DNA from: Streptomyces zhihengii
GTDB taxonomy: Bacteria; Actinomycetota; Actinomycetes; Streptomycetales; Streptomycetaceae
DNA: 64,000 nucleotides
Assembly (NCBI RefSeq): GCF_016919245.1
Contig: NZ_JAFEJA010000001.1
Location: 5,915,501 to 5,979,500, forward strand
Reading direction: 5' to 3'
Below are positions 53,841-62,992 of the stretch, piece after piece. Under the pieces are notes generated by a model that saw nothing but the letters and a program-made list of their open reading frames with translations, was not told where the DNA came from and searched no databases. How positions within the stretch are numbered: position 1 is the first letter of the stretch; every line of letters begins with the position of its first letter. The translations under genes were made by a program, and so were the position numbers.

Positions 53841-54194
53841 GGTGGTGAAATCTCGCTTCCTTGAGTTCCGGGTCCGCCGGGACGCCGTGTGGACGGGAGT
53901 CCGGTGGCCGGAAGACATACCCCTGGTTGGTTGTGCACGGGAATGGATCCCATCGCCATGCCGGAGAAAAGCCTACGCGTGGCCATATGTATCGCTCACG
54001 GCGGCGGCTGTTCACTCGTCCGTGGTGTCTCTTCCGGGTTTCGGCCGGTGCCGCTGCGAGCTCAGCCACACTCGGGCCATTCGGGCAAGGGGCCGCGCGC
54101 CTCTTCGCATCATCTCCACAGGTCCCGCGCGTGCCGGGGAGGCACCCGCGGGACGGCCACGCGTCCGGGGAGGACGCGCGAGGGGGGAACCACC
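53841..54194. other. 354-bp divergent upstream region
   Basis: Between pepA and the exopolysaccharide locus. Slightly less GC-rich around 53940-54010. No gene, and no clear promoter hexamers. Confidence 0.6.
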
Positions 54195-56237
54195 ATGGAC
54201 CTGTACCGACCCCGCACGGGCAGAGCCGCCGCCACGGCGCTCGCCGCCGTGCTGCTGGCCACCGCCGTCCCGGCCGCGGCCGGCGCCGCCCCGGCGCCGC
54301 GCGTCGACCTGACCGTCCTGGTCGTCGACGACGGCGGTGCCGCCGTGGACGCGATCGTCTCCGAACTGGAGTCGACCGGCGTGCCCCACCGGCGCCTGGA
54401 CCTCACCGACCCGGACCGCCCCGCGGTGGACGCGGCCTTCCTCAGCGACACCGTCGACGGCCGCCCGCGCGCCAGGTACCAGGGCGTCGTCGTGCCGGAC
54501 GAGGACCCGTTCGGCGCCGGGACGGCGGCCGGCGCCGCCGAGAACGATGCGCTCTTCGCCTACGAGCGGGCCTTCGGCATCCGCCAGGTCGACGCCTACA
54601 CCTGGGCCCACCCCGGCGTGGGCCTCGCCTACGTGGACGACGGCGGCCACGCGGGCGTCCTCGACGGGGCGCCCGCCGCGCTCACCGCCGCCGGCCGCTC
54701 CGGGCCCTTCGGCTACCTCGACGGACCGGTCGTCTTCGAGGACAACTCGCCCCTGGTCGCCGAGAGCTACGGCTACGCGGGCAGACCGAGGGAAGGTTTC
54801 ACCAGCTACCTCGACGTGCCCGTGGGCGACGGCGCCGGGCGCGCCAGCCTGCTCGGCGAGTACGCCCACGACGGGCGCCGCGAGCTGGTGGTGACCTTCG
54901 CCCACAACCGTCACCAGCGGCAGTTCCGGGTGCTGGCGCGCGGCATCGTCGAGTGGCTCACCCAGGGCGTCCACCTCGGCAGCGGCCGCAACTGGTTCTC
55001 CGTCCACGTCGACGACGTCTTCGCGCCCGACGCCCGCTGGGACACCGAGCGCAACTGCACCCCGGGCGACATCGACTGCGTCGGCGGCGGCGAGGAGGCC
55101 GCGCCGATCCGGATGACCGCCGACGACGCCGTGTACGCCGCCGCCTGGCAGCGCCGCGCCGGCTTCACCCTCGACATGGTCTACAACGCCGGCTCCGGCG
55201 AGGAGTGGAAGGCGGAGCACGGCGGCGCCGACCCGCTCACCGACCGGCTGCTCGCCGACCGGGCGCAGTACCGCTGGATCAACCACACCTGGACCCACCC
55301 CTTCCTCGGCTGTGTCCAGGACGTGTCGGTCGTCCCGTGGCGGTGCGCGACGGACGGCGCGGGCAGCACCCGGTGGACGGGCCGGGCCGAGGTGTCCGCG
55401 CAGATCCGCGACAACCACAACTGGGGCGTCCGCAAGGGTCTTTCGGTGGACCGCGCCGAACTGGTCACCGGCGAGCACTCGGGCCTGCGGACGCTGCCGC
55501 AGCAGCCGGCCGACAACCCGCACCTCGCCGGGGCCCTCGCCGACAACGGCGTCACCTGGATCGCGAGCGACAACTCCCGGGAGCCGCAGCAGCGTCCGGT
55601 GGGCGCCGCCCGGACCGTGCCCCGCCACCCGATGAACGTGTACTACAACGTGGGCACGGCCGAGGAGATGACGGACGAGTACAACTGGATCTACACCTCG
55701 GCGGCCGACGGCGGCAGCGGTGTCTGCGAGAGCGACCCGTTCTCCACCTGCCTTCCCGCGCCGCTGGACACCGCCACCGGATACGCGGCCCACATCGCGC
55801 CGCAGGAGGCCCGCACCGCCCTCGGCCACGTCGTCGCGAACGACCCGCGCCCGCACTACGTCCACCAGTCCAACCTGGCCGAGGACCGGCTGCTCTACCC
55901 GGTCCTCGACACCGTCCTCGCCGACTACCGCGCCCTGTTCGCCGACAACACCCCGCTGGTGAGCCCGCGTCAGCGCGAGGCCGGCGAGGAGATGCAGCGC
56001 CGGGCCGCGTGGCGGACGGCGCTCGCCGCCGGCACGGTCACCGCGTACCGCATCGGCGACACCGTCACCGTGAAGGCGCCCCCCGGGGTGGCCGCGCCCG
56101 TCACCGTCCCGGAGGGGACGCGCAGGCAGCACCTGCTGACCACCTCGGTCTTCGGCGGCGCGTACGCCGGGACCCGCTCCGCGTGGACGACGCCCGATCT
56201 GCTCCAGAACGCCGTCACGCTCCGCCTGCCCGTCTGA
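54195..56237 (+). CDS. Secreted polysaccharide-deacetylase-like protein (Agd3-like)
   Basis: 680 residues from ATG 54195, with GGGGGG 7 nt upstream. Signal peptide ending near residue 32 (VPAAAGAAPA). Residues 35-255 are a beta-rich N-terminal part, likely carbohydrate-binding. Residues 262-640 hold a NodB-like metal-dependent deacetylase: WFSVHVDDVF with Asp273/Asp274 and NHTWTHPF with the His364-x3-His368 metal pair. Size and layout recall Agd3, the fungal deacetylase of galactosaminogalactan (family CE18), rather than short peptidoglycan deacetylases. It would remove acetyl groups from a hexosamine polymer outside the cell. First gene of the polysaccharide locus. Confidence 0.82.
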   Translation: MDLYRPRTGRAAATALAAVLLATAVPAAAGAAPAPRVDLTVLVVDDGGAAVDAIVSELESTGVPHRRLDLTDPDRPAVDAAFLSDTVDGRPRARYQGVVVPDEDPFGAGTAAGAAENDALFAYERAFGIRQVDAYTWAHPGVGLAYVDDGGHAGVLDGAPAALTAAGRSGPFGYLDGPVVFEDNSPLVAESYGYAGRPREGFTSYLDVPVGDGAGRASLLGEYAHDGRRELVVTFAHNRHQRQFRVLARGIVEWLTQGVHLGSGRNWFSVHVDDVFAPDARWDTERNCTPGDIDCVGGGEEAAPIRMTADDAVYAAAWQRRAGFTLDMVYNAGSGEEWKAEHGGADPLTDRLLADRAQYRWINHTWTHPFLGCVQDVSVVPWRCATDGAGSTRWTGRAEVSAQIRDNHNWGVRKGLSVDRAELVTGEHSGLRTLPQQPADNPHLAGALADNGVTWIASDNSREPQQRPVGAARTVPRHPMNVYYNVGTAEEMTDEYNWIYTSAADGGSGVCESDPFSTCLPAPLDTATGYAAHIAPQEARTALGHVVANDPRPHYVHQSNLAEDRLLYPVLDTVLADYRALFADNTPLVSPRQREAGEEMQRRAAWRTALAAGTVTAYRIGDTVTVKAPPGVAAPVTVPEGTRRQHLLTTSVFGGAYAGTRSAWTTPDLLQNAVTLRLPV

Positions 56238-56455
56238 CCCGCGTCCGGCGACCCCGCCGGGCCGTCCGATCCCGCCGCGCGCCGTCGCGGCACCGCGTCA
56301 CGCCCGCCGGCGGACGACGACGTCCCCGGCGGGTGCCCGCGTGCCCGCGCACCCGCCGCGCCGCCCGCGCACCCGCCGCGCCGCCCGCGCACGGGCGCAC
56401 ACCCGTCGCGGCGTACCGACCGTCCGCCGACCACTGTCCTTGGGGGGACGAACCG

Positions 56456-58456
56456 ATGCTGAGCAGCGGTCGCCATGTCACCATGCTCACCGAAGGCACC
56501 TATCCGCACGTCCACGGGGGCGTGTCCACCTGGTGCGACCAGCTCGTCCGCGGCATGCCGGAGGTCGACTTCCAGGTCGTCGCCCTCACCGGCAGCGGCC
56601 GCGAGCCGGTCGCCTGGGACCTGCCGGACAACGTCTACCGGCACGTTTCGTTCCCGCTGTGGGGACCCGAACCGGCGGTCCGCCGGCTGCCGCGCGGCGA
56701 GCGGCAGCGCTTCCTCGACACCTGCGAGGAGTTCCTGCTCGCGATGCTCGACCCGGACGCCGGCTGCGACTTCGGAGCCTCGCTGGACCGGCTCGCCGGC
56801 TGGGCCAGGGAGGGACAGCTCACCCGGGCGCTGCGCTCGGAGGCGGTGCTGCGGTCGCTGATGTGGATCTGGTCCATGCCGCACCTGCCGACGGCCGCCG
56901 CCCGGCCGACCGCCCACGACGCGCTCACCGCCACGGACCTGCTGGAGCACGCCCTGCGTCCGCTGGGCGCCCGCATACCCGACGACGCCGTCGCCCACGC
57001 GGTCAGCGCCGGCCTCGCCACCCTGCCGGCCCTCGCCGCCCAGCACTTCGAGCGGGTGCCGTTCCTGCTCACCGAGCACGGCATCTATCTGCGCGAGCGC
57101 TACCTCGGCTACCGCACCCACCCGCAGCGCACCCCGGTGAAGACCCTGATGCTCGCGTTCTACCGGGAGCTCAACACCCTCGGCTACCGCCGGGCCGACC
57201 TGATCACCCCCTGCAACCGCTACAACCGGCGGTGGGAGGAGCACGGCGGGGCGCCCGCCGCGCGGATCCGCACCGTCTACAACGGCGTCGACCCGGGCGC
57301 CTTCCCCGACGCCGGCGCCGAACCGGACGTCCCCACGATCTCCTGGGCCGGCCGCATCGACCCCATCAAGGACCTGGCGACCCTGATCCGCGCGTACGCC
57401 GTCGTCCGGGCCGAACTGCCCGCCACCCGGCTGCGGCTGTTCGGCGGCGTGCCCGACGGCGGCGACGCCTACCGCGTCCGGCTGGAGAAGCTCGCCGCCG
57501 AACTCGGCGTCGTCGACGGCATCGTCTGGGAGGGACGCATCGCCGACGTGGCCCGCGCCTACGGGGCGGGGAACGTGGTGGCGCTCTCCTCGATCAGCGA
57601 GGGCTTCCCGTTCTCGCTGATCGAGGCGATGTCCTGCGGCCGGGTGACCGTGTCCACCGACGTCGGCGGGGTGCGCGAGGCCGTCGGCGACACCGGGATC
57701 GTCGTGCCGCCGCGCGAGCCCGCCGTCATGGCCGCCGCCCTGACCGCCCTGCTGCGCGACCCGGAGCGCCGGGCCGCCCTGGGCCGCGCGGCACGGCAGC
57801 GCGTCGTCGACCGCTTCACCCTGACCCGCTCCGTGGACGGTTTCCGCCGCATCTACCGCGAACTGTCCGGCTTCCCCGACACCGGCACGGAGGCCGGCCC
57901 CGGCGCCGGCGGGTCGACCGGGAACGGCCGCGGTGCCGGCACCGGCACGGGCCTTGGTACCGGCCGCGGCACCGGCACGGGCCTTGGCACCGGCCGCGGC
58001 ACCGGCACGGGCCTTGGCACCGGACTCGGTACTGGTACCGGTGTCGGTGCCGGCCCCGGCGGCCTCGGTACCGGCCCAAGCGAGTCGGCAGGCATCGGCC
58101 GGGGTACCGGCACCGGCCGCGGCGGCCTCGGTACCGGCACCGGCGGCCTCGGTACCGGCCTCAGTACCGGCGGGTCGGCCGGGACCGGCCGCGACGCGGC
58201 GGCGGGTGCTCCTGCCGTGACGGGCCATCACAGGGGGGCGGGTTCCTCGGCCGTCACGGGCCGCGACCCGGCTGCGGGTACCCCGGCCGTGACCGGCCGC
58301 GATGCGGGGGCCGACCCCGCCATGACCGGCAGCGGCACAGGGGCCGCTTCTGCGGGCGGGGGCCCCGGCCGCCGCACCGCGGCCGACGACCCCGCCCGCG
58401 CCGGCCGCCGCGCGGCGGCCTCCGTCGCCGCCCGGACCGGGGCGGTGCCGCGGTGA
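56456..58456 (+). CDS. PelF-like family 4 glycosyltransferase with low-complexity tail
   Basis: 666 residues from ATG 56456; GGGGGA stands about 8 nt upstream. Residues 5-470 are a GT-B glycosyltransferase of GT4 with the PelF-type N-terminus TEGTYPHVHGGVSTW and the C-terminal donor site VALSSISEGFPFSLIEAMSCGRVTVSTDVGGVREAV. PelF uses UDP-GalNAc/GlcNAc to build the cationic Pel polymer in Pseudomonas. The last 170 residues are Gly/Thr/Ala/Arg low-complexity sequence partly encoded by 30-bp tandem repeats and are not part of the enzyme fold. Stop overlaps the next start (GTGA), so the following gene is translationally coupled. Confidence 0.87.
   Translation: MLSSGRHVTMLTEGTYPHVHGGVSTWCDQLVRGMPEVDFQVVALTGSGREPVAWDLPDNVYRHVSFPLWGPEPAVRRLPRGERQRFLDTCEEFLLAMLDPDAGCDFGASLDRLAGWAREGQLTRALRSEAVLRSLMWIWSMPHLPTAAARPTAHDALTATDLLEHALRPLGARIPDDAVAHAVSAGLATLPALAAQHFERVPFLLTEHGIYLRERYLGYRTHPQRTPVKTLMLAFYRELNTLGYRRADLITPCNRYNRRWEEHGGAPAARIRTVYNGVDPGAFPDAGAEPDVPTISWAGRIDPIKDLATLIRAYAVVRAELPATRLRLFGGVPDGGDAYRVRLEKLAAELGVVDGIVWEGRIADVARAYGAGNVVALSSISEGFPFSLIEAMSCGRVTVSTDVGGVREAVGDTGIVVPPREPAVMAAALTALLRDPERRAALGRAARQRVVDRFTLTRSVDGFRRIYRELSGFPDTGTEAGPGAGGSTGNGRGAGTGTGLGTGRGTGTGLGTGRGTGTGLGTGLGTGTGVGAGPGGLGTGPSESAGIGRGTGTGRGGLGTGTGGLGTGLSTGGSAGTGRDAAAGAPAVTGHHRGAGSSAVTGRDPAAGTPAVTGRDAGADPAMTGSGTGAASAGGGPGRRTAADDPARAGRRAAASVAARTGAVPR
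57931..58036. repeat. In-frame 30-bp tandem repeats in the glycosyltransferase tail
   Basis: Units of ACCGGCACGGGCCTTGGYAC plus CGGCCGCGGC start at 57941, 57971 and 58001, with degenerate copies on both sides. They encode GTGTGLGTGR repeats. Confidence 0.9.
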
Positions 58457-59919
58457 GCGGTCCGCTGTGGCAGGAGCCCGGTGACCACGTGGACACCCTG
58501 CCCGCGCTGCCCCGGCAGCGCGACGCCGCCTCCCGGTCCGGCCCGGCCGCCGACCCGCTGGACGCGCTGGCGGTGCGCCTCCACGACGTCGTCGCCGCGG
58601 CCGTCCACCCGGACGAGATCGCCGCGATCCTCGAATCGGACGGCATGACGGACGATCACATCCGTCTCGCCTACGGCCGGCCCGACTCCTTCGCGCTCGC
58701 CGCCGCGCTGTACCGGAAGGTGCCCCGCGGCCACCCCGAGCCGCCCCCGCCCCCGGCCGAACCGTGGCACACCGGCCTCCTCGGCTCCCTGCTGCGCGGC
58801 CTGCTCTTCGCCCTGCCGGGCCTCGGCTGGCTCCTCGCCGCCCCGCTGCTCGGCGAGCCGGCGCTGCCGCCGCTGCTCGCGGGCGGGCTCACGGGCTGGA
58901 TGTGGAACCAGGCCATGGCCCACCGGGCCTACGTCCGCCTGGGCCTCGGCGACCGCCCGGCGGCGGCCCGCTGCCTGGCCGCCGGAGCCCCGGCGGGGGC
59001 CCTGCTGTCGACGGCCGCGACCGTGCTGTGCACCGGCCCCGGGCAGGGGCCGTCGGCCGTCTTCTCCTCGGCCCAGGCGGTGTACCTCGGGGCGGCCACG
59101 GCGCTGCTCGTCCTCGGCCGCGAGCGGGCCCTGCTCCTCTGCCTGCTGCCCCTCCCGGCGGGCACGGCCGTGCTCCTCGTGACCGATCTGCCCGTCCTGG
59201 CCCGCGCCCTCCTCCTGACGGCCTCCCTCGCGGCCACCCTCCTGACCGCCGCCCGCGTCCTCCACCGCACCGCGACCGCCCGCCCGGTTCCCGCCCCGGT
59301 TCCCGCCCCGGTTCCCGTCCCGGGGCCGGCGGCCGGGCTCGCCGCCTCGCTGCCGCACGGCCTGTTCGGGCTCGGGGCGGGGGTGCTGGTGCTGTACACC
59401 GCGCTCGGTGAGGTGTTCGCCGGGGTGCCCGGCGCGGTGGTCGCCGGGCCGTCGGCGGTCGCGCTCACCCTCGGGAACGGCCCCGCCGAATGGCTGCTGC
59501 TCCGCTTCCGCGGCGGCGCGCTCGCCGGGCTGCGGTCGGCCACGACTCCCGGCGCGTTCCGGCGGGCCGCGGTGCTGGTGCTGGCCCGCTGCCTCACCGC
59601 CCACCTCGTCGTCCTCGGCGGGCTCGCCTTCGCCGTCACCCTGCTGTGGCCGGGCGCGCCCGGCCTCGGCGGCGTGCGGCTCGCGACGCTGCTGCTGGTC
59701 GGCACGGTGCTGTGGACGGGGCTGCTGCTCCAGGCGTTCGGGGCCGTGACCGCCGCGGCCGCCGTCGTCTGTGCCGCCGTGCTCGTCCGGGCGGGTCTCG
59801 CGGCGGCGGGCGCCGGGTCCCCGGCGGCGGTGGGGCTCGTCGTCTCCGCCGCGGCGGCCGCCGCGCTGCTCGCCCTGGTCTGCGTCCTGCTCGGCCGGGC
59901 CACGGCCCACCGCCCATGA
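58453..59919 (+). CDS. Polytopic membrane protein of the polysaccharide locus (possible PelG-like exporter)
   Basis: 488 residues from GTG 58453, overlapping the glycosyltransferase stop by 4 bp. About 100 cytoplasmic residues (DAVRLHDVVAAAVHPDEIAAILES-type helices) are followed by roughly ten membrane helices between residues 115 and 480. In Pel loci the glycosyltransferase PelF is followed by PelG, a multi-helix membrane protein thought to move the polymer across the membrane; position and topology agree, but I see no clear PelG motif. Function is therefore inferred from neighbours. Confidence 0.78.
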   Translation: MSGPLWQEPGDHVDTLPALPRQRDAASRSGPAADPLDALAVRLHDVVAAAVHPDEIAAILESDGMTDDHIRLAYGRPDSFALAAALYRKVPRGHPEPPPPPAEPWHTGLLGSLLRGLLFALPGLGWLLAAPLLGEPALPPLLAGGLTGWMWNQAMAHRAYVRLGLGDRPAAARCLAAGAPAGALLSTAATVLCTGPGQGPSAVFSSAQAVYLGAATALLVLGRERALLLCLLPLPAGTAVLLVTDLPVLARALLLTASLAATLLTAARVLHRTATARPVPAPVPAPVPVPGPAAGLAASLPHGLFGLGAGVLVLYTALGEVFAGVPGAVVAGPSAVALTLGNGPAEWLLLRFRGGALAGLRSATTPGAFRRAAVLVLARCLTAHLVVLGGLAFAVTLLWPGAPGLGGVRLATLLLVGTVLWTGLLLQAFGAVTAAAAVVCAAVLVRAGLAAAGAGSPAAVGLVVSAAAAAALLALVCVLLGRATAHRP

Positions 59920-60548
59920 CGGGCCTGCTGGTGCCGTACTACGAGCACCCCGCCGAGCAGCCCGCCGCCTGGGATCTCCTGGTGGCCGCCGCGCCCCGGC
60001 TGCACGCCGTCGTCGTCAACCCGGCCAGCGGTCCGGGCACCGCCGCCGACCCCGCCTTCGCCGAGGTCGCGGAGCGCCTGCGGCGGGCCGGGGTGACGGT
60101 CCTCGGCTACGTCGACACCGGCTACGGCCGCCGCCCGCACGGCGCGGTCGCCGACGAGATGCTGCGGCACCGGGACTGGTACGCGACCGACGGGGTCTTC
60201 CTCGACCAGGTCTCCTCCGGCCGGGACGCGCTCGCGCACTACACCCGGCTGACCGTCGCGGCGCGGGTGGCGGGCGCGGCGACGGTGGTCCTCAACCACG
60301 GTGTGCCGCCGGACCCCGGATACGCCCGGCTCGCCGAGCTGCTGGTGACCTTCGAGGGCCCCTGGGAGGCGTACGATCCGGCCGCCGCCGCCCCCGCGTG
60401 GACGGAGGCGTACCCGGAGGACCGGTTCTGCCACCTCGTCTACGCGGCCCCGCCCCACGCCCGAGCCGCCACCGGCGTGCACTGCACGGTCCCGGGCACG
60501 GGCGCGCATCCCTGGGGGACGCTGCCGCACGGGGTGGGCGGCCCGTGA
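59916..60548 (+). CDS. Spherulin-4/GH135-like protein
   Basis: 210 residues from ATG 59916, overlapping the previous stop (ATGA). Start LLVPYYEHPAEQPAAWDLL, then VVVNPASGPG, VLGYVDTGYGRRP and DGVFLDQVSS are the marks of the spherulation-specific family 4, to which the fungal galactosaminogalactan hydrolase Sph3 (GH135) belongs; the short-barrel fold is a TIM-like hydrolase. No signal peptide is visible, so it is either cytoplasmic or exported another way. In this locus it would trim or release the hexosamine polymer. Confidence 0.85.
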   Translation: MTGLLVPYYEHPAEQPAAWDLLVAAAPRLHAVVVNPASGPGTAADPAFAEVAERLRRAGVTVLGYVDTGYGRRPHGAVADEMLRHRDWYATDGVFLDQVSSGRDALAHYTRLTVAARVAGAATVVLNHGVPPDPGYARLAELLVTFEGPWEAYDPAAAAPAWTEAYPEDRFCHLVYAAPPHARAATGVHCTVPGTGAHPWGTLPHGVGGP

Positions 60549-60558
60549 GCGCGCGGGC

Positions 60559-61335
60559 TCAGCCCAGCGCCGACACCACCAGCGCCACGGTCGCCGCCGT
60601 CTCCGCCAGGGCGCCGAACACATCGCCCGTCACCCCGCCGAACCGGCGCACGCACCGGCGCAGCAGCAGTTCGGCGACCGCGAGGGCGGTGGCGAGCGCC
60701 AGGACCGCGTGCAGCGCGGCGGGCGCCCCGCCCGGCACCGCGGCGGCCCCCGCCGCCACCAGCGCGACCAGCGCGGCCGTCCCCACCGCGCCGCGCACGG
60801 GCACCGCGCCCGCGACGGCCGCGCCGAGTCCGTCGGGGCGGGCGGCGGGCACACCGGTGCGGCAGGCGACGGTCAGGGCCAGCCGGGCGGCCACCGCGGC
60901 CAGCGCGGCGGCGCACGCCCCGCGCGCCCAGCCGCCGGCGTAGAGCTCGCTCAGCGCGGCGACCTGGGCCAGCAGCACGAGGAGCACGGTGACGACGCCG
61001 AACGGCCCGATGTCCGACTGCTTCATGATCCGCAGGGCGTCCTCGGCGGGCTTCCCGCTGCCGAGGCCGTCGGCGGTGTCGGCGAGCCCGTCCAGATGCA
61101 GGGCCCGGGTGAGGACGGCGGGCACCGCGGTACTCGCCACGGCGGCGAGCAGGGGGCCGGAGCCCAGCAGTACGAGGAGCCCGCCGGCCGCGGCGGCGCA
61201 CAGCCCGACGACCAGACCGGCGAGGGGGGCCCACAGCATCCCGGCCCGGCCCGCCTCCCGGTCCCAGCGCGTCACCCGCACGGGCAGGACGGTCAGGGTG
61301 CCGAAGGCGAAGCGTATGCCGTGCGATGAGTCCAC
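60559..61335 (-). CDS. cobS: Adenosylcobinamide-GDP ribazoletransferase (cobalamin synthase)
   Basis: 258 residues from GTG 61335; a -10-like TACCCT ends 6 nt before, suggesting a leaderless mRNA. Membrane enzyme joining adenosylcobinamide-GDP and alpha-ribazole in the last steps of vitamin B12 synthesis. Signatures: TRALHLDGLADTADGLGSG, RIMKQSDIGPFGV and GDVFGALAE, with six or so membrane helices. Convergent with the spherulin-like gene (10 bp apart). Other cob genes probably lie outside the window. Confidence 0.95.
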   Translation of the reverse strand: MDSSHGIRFAFGTLTVLPVRVTRWDREAGRAGMLWAPLAGLVVGLCAAAAGGLLVLLGSGPLLAAVASTAVPAVLTRALHLDGLADTADGLGSGKPAEDALRIMKQSDIGPFGVVTVLLVLLAQVAALSELYAGGWARGACAAALAAVAARLALTVACRTGVPAARPDGLGAAVAGAVPVRGAVGTAALVALVAAGAAAVPGGAPAALHAVLALATALAVAELLLRRCVRRFGGVTGDVFGALAETAATVALVVSALG

Positions 61336-61521
61336 CGCGCGAGGGTAGCCCGTCCCGCCGCACCGTCCCCGCCCTGCCGTCCCGCCGCGCCGTCCCCGCC
61401 CTGCCGCCTCCCCGCACCGTCCCCCGCGCCCCGCACGGCCCGCCCGCTGCCGAGCCGTGCCCCGCGGACCGCCCCGCACGGCGGTAAATTGCGCAAAACG
61501 CGCGAATCGGGAGCACACGGT

Positions 61522-62289
61522 ATGGGCCACTGGTTTTACCGCAACATCGTCGAGCCGGGGAAGCTCCCGATGTTCCTCGCCCTCGTCTCGTTCGTCCTCA
61601 CCTTCCTGCTGACCCGGGTGATCACCCGCCTGATCCGCGCGGGCAAGGGCCCCTTCCGCAACGTGAACCCCGGCGGGCTGCACATCCACCATGTCGTCCC
61701 CGGGGTCGTGCTCACCGTCATCGGCGGCTTCGGCGCGGTCGGCAGCGGCCGGTACGGCGTCGCCTCCGGGGTCTGCGCCGTGATCTTCGGCATCGGAGTC
61801 GGTTTGGTGCTCGACGAGTTCGCGCTGATCCTGCACTTGGACGACGTCTACTGGACCGAGCAGGGCCGCCAGAGCGTCGAGGTCGTCGTCCTCGCCGCCG
61901 CGCTCGCCCTGCTGGTGCTCAGCGGCTCGTCGCCGCTCGGGGTGGACGGCCTGTCGGCGGACGAACGCCAGAACCGCGCCACGCTCCTGCTCACCGTCGC
62001 CGCCAACTTCCTCTTCGTGCTGATCGCCCTCGTCAAGGGCAAGGCGCGCCTCGGCCTGCTCGGTGTGCTCGTCCCGTTCGTCGCCCTCGTCGGCGCGGTG
62101 CGCCTCGCCCGCCCGGGCTCGCTGTGGGCCCGCCGCTTCTACCGCAACCGGCCGAAGGCCAGGGCCCGTTCGTCGCTGCGGGCCGCCCGCCACGACAAGC
62201 GCTGGGAGCGCCCCCGGCGGGCCTTCCAGGACCTGATCGGCGGCGCCCCCGACGAGCCCGCCCGGCCCGCCGACCGCGAACTGCCCTGA
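61522..62289 (+). CDS. Conserved integral membrane protein of unknown function
   Basis: 255 residues from ATG 61522, with GGGAG 8 nt upstream. About five or six membrane helices between residues 12 and 210. Conserved-looking polar positions inside or beside helices (PGGLHIHHVVPGVV with three His, and LVLDEFALILHLDDVYW) suggest a metal site or enzymatic centre. Basic cytoplasmic tail. The same neighbours (rhomboid-like and MprF-like genes) occur with it in other actinobacteria, as I recall. No family name can be given. Confidence 0.78.
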   Translation: MGHWFYRNIVEPGKLPMFLALVSFVLTFLLTRVITRLIRAGKGPFRNVNPGGLHIHHVVPGVVLTVIGGFGAVGSGRYGVASGVCAVIFGIGVGLVLDEFALILHLDDVYWTEQGRQSVEVVVLAAALALLVLSGSSPLGVDGLSADERQNRATLLLTVAANFLFVLIALVKGKARLGLLGVLVPFVALVGAVRLARPGSLWARRFYRNRPKARARSSLRAARHDKRWERPRRAFQDLIGGAPDEPARPADRELP

Positions 62290-62299
62290 TCCGGGCGCC

Positions 62300-62992
62300 C
62301 TACGCGGAGCCGCCGCGGGCACCGGCACCCGCCCGGCGGTGGCGCCGGGCGCGCACCAGCGCGTCGCCCGCGCACAGCACCACGGCCGCGGCGATCGCCG
62401 CCAGATGCTCCTTCGCCGCCAGATTCGGCTTCACGATCACCTCGGCGACCATCGCGGCCACCACCAGACCCCCCGTCACCCACGCCCCGTAGCGGTAGCA
62501 GACGCACACGGCGAGGCCCACGACGGCGGCCGACGGCCCGGTGTCCACCACCGAGGCGTCCGATGCGGGCAGCCCGAACGCCCCGTCCGGCCCGACGGCC
62601 ACCCCGATCCGCGCGTACAGCGTGCCCGCCAGCGTCGAGACGTACGCGATCACCACCAGCGCACGGCGCCCCAGCGTGATCTCCGCGATGCCGAACACCA
62701 CCAGGATCTGCGCCAGCGCTCCCCACACCGGCAGACGCACCGCCGGGACGAACGGCGACAGGGGGGTGCGCAGCAGGGCGAGCCACAGCGGGTCCCCGGG
62801 GCGCACGAAGCCCGCCGCCTCCACCACCGGCAGGCCCCAGGACCGGCGTTCCAGGGCGAAGGCGACGGCGGTCAGCGCCAGGCACGCCAGGGTCAGCGGG
62901 ACGGCCCGCCAGTTCCGCGCCACCAGCGCGCCGTGGACCGCCCCGTACAGCGGCCCCCACTCCCGGCGGGCGAAGGCGGACGCGGTGTTCAC
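62300..62992 (-). CDS. Rhomboid-like membrane protein
   Basis: 230 residues from GTG 62992, which overlaps the stop of the MprF-like gene (GTGA), so it is translationally coupled to it. About six membrane helices. A Ser in [14 protein letters not shown] and a His in [12 protein letters not shown] occupy the places of the rhomboid Ser-His dyad, but the usual GxSG is GPSA, so protease activity is uncertain. Convergent with the preceding plus-strand gene. Confidence 0.8.
   Translation of the reverse strand: MNTASAFARREWGPLYGAVHGALVARNWRAVPLTLACLALTAVAFALERRSWGLPVVEAAGFVRPGDPLWLALLRTPLSPFVPAVRLPVWGALAQILVVFGIAEITLGRRALVVIAYVSTLAGTLYARIGVAVGPDGAFGLPASDASVVDTGPSAAVVGLAVCVCYRYGAWVTGGLVVAAMVAEVIVKPNLAAKEHLAAIAAAVVLCAGDALVRARRHRRAGAGARGGSA

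Noticed and set aside
56341..58452. Open frame upstream of the 58453 membrane protein, in a different frame from the glycosyltransferase
   Set aside because: The product is Arg/Pro-rich and overlaps the recognisable PelF-like gene; the real start is GTG 58453 coupled to the previous stop.
61336..61521. Cobalamin riboswitch before cobS
   Set aside because: Only about 185 bp, no B12-box-like sequence, and the promoter geometry suggests a leaderless transcript.
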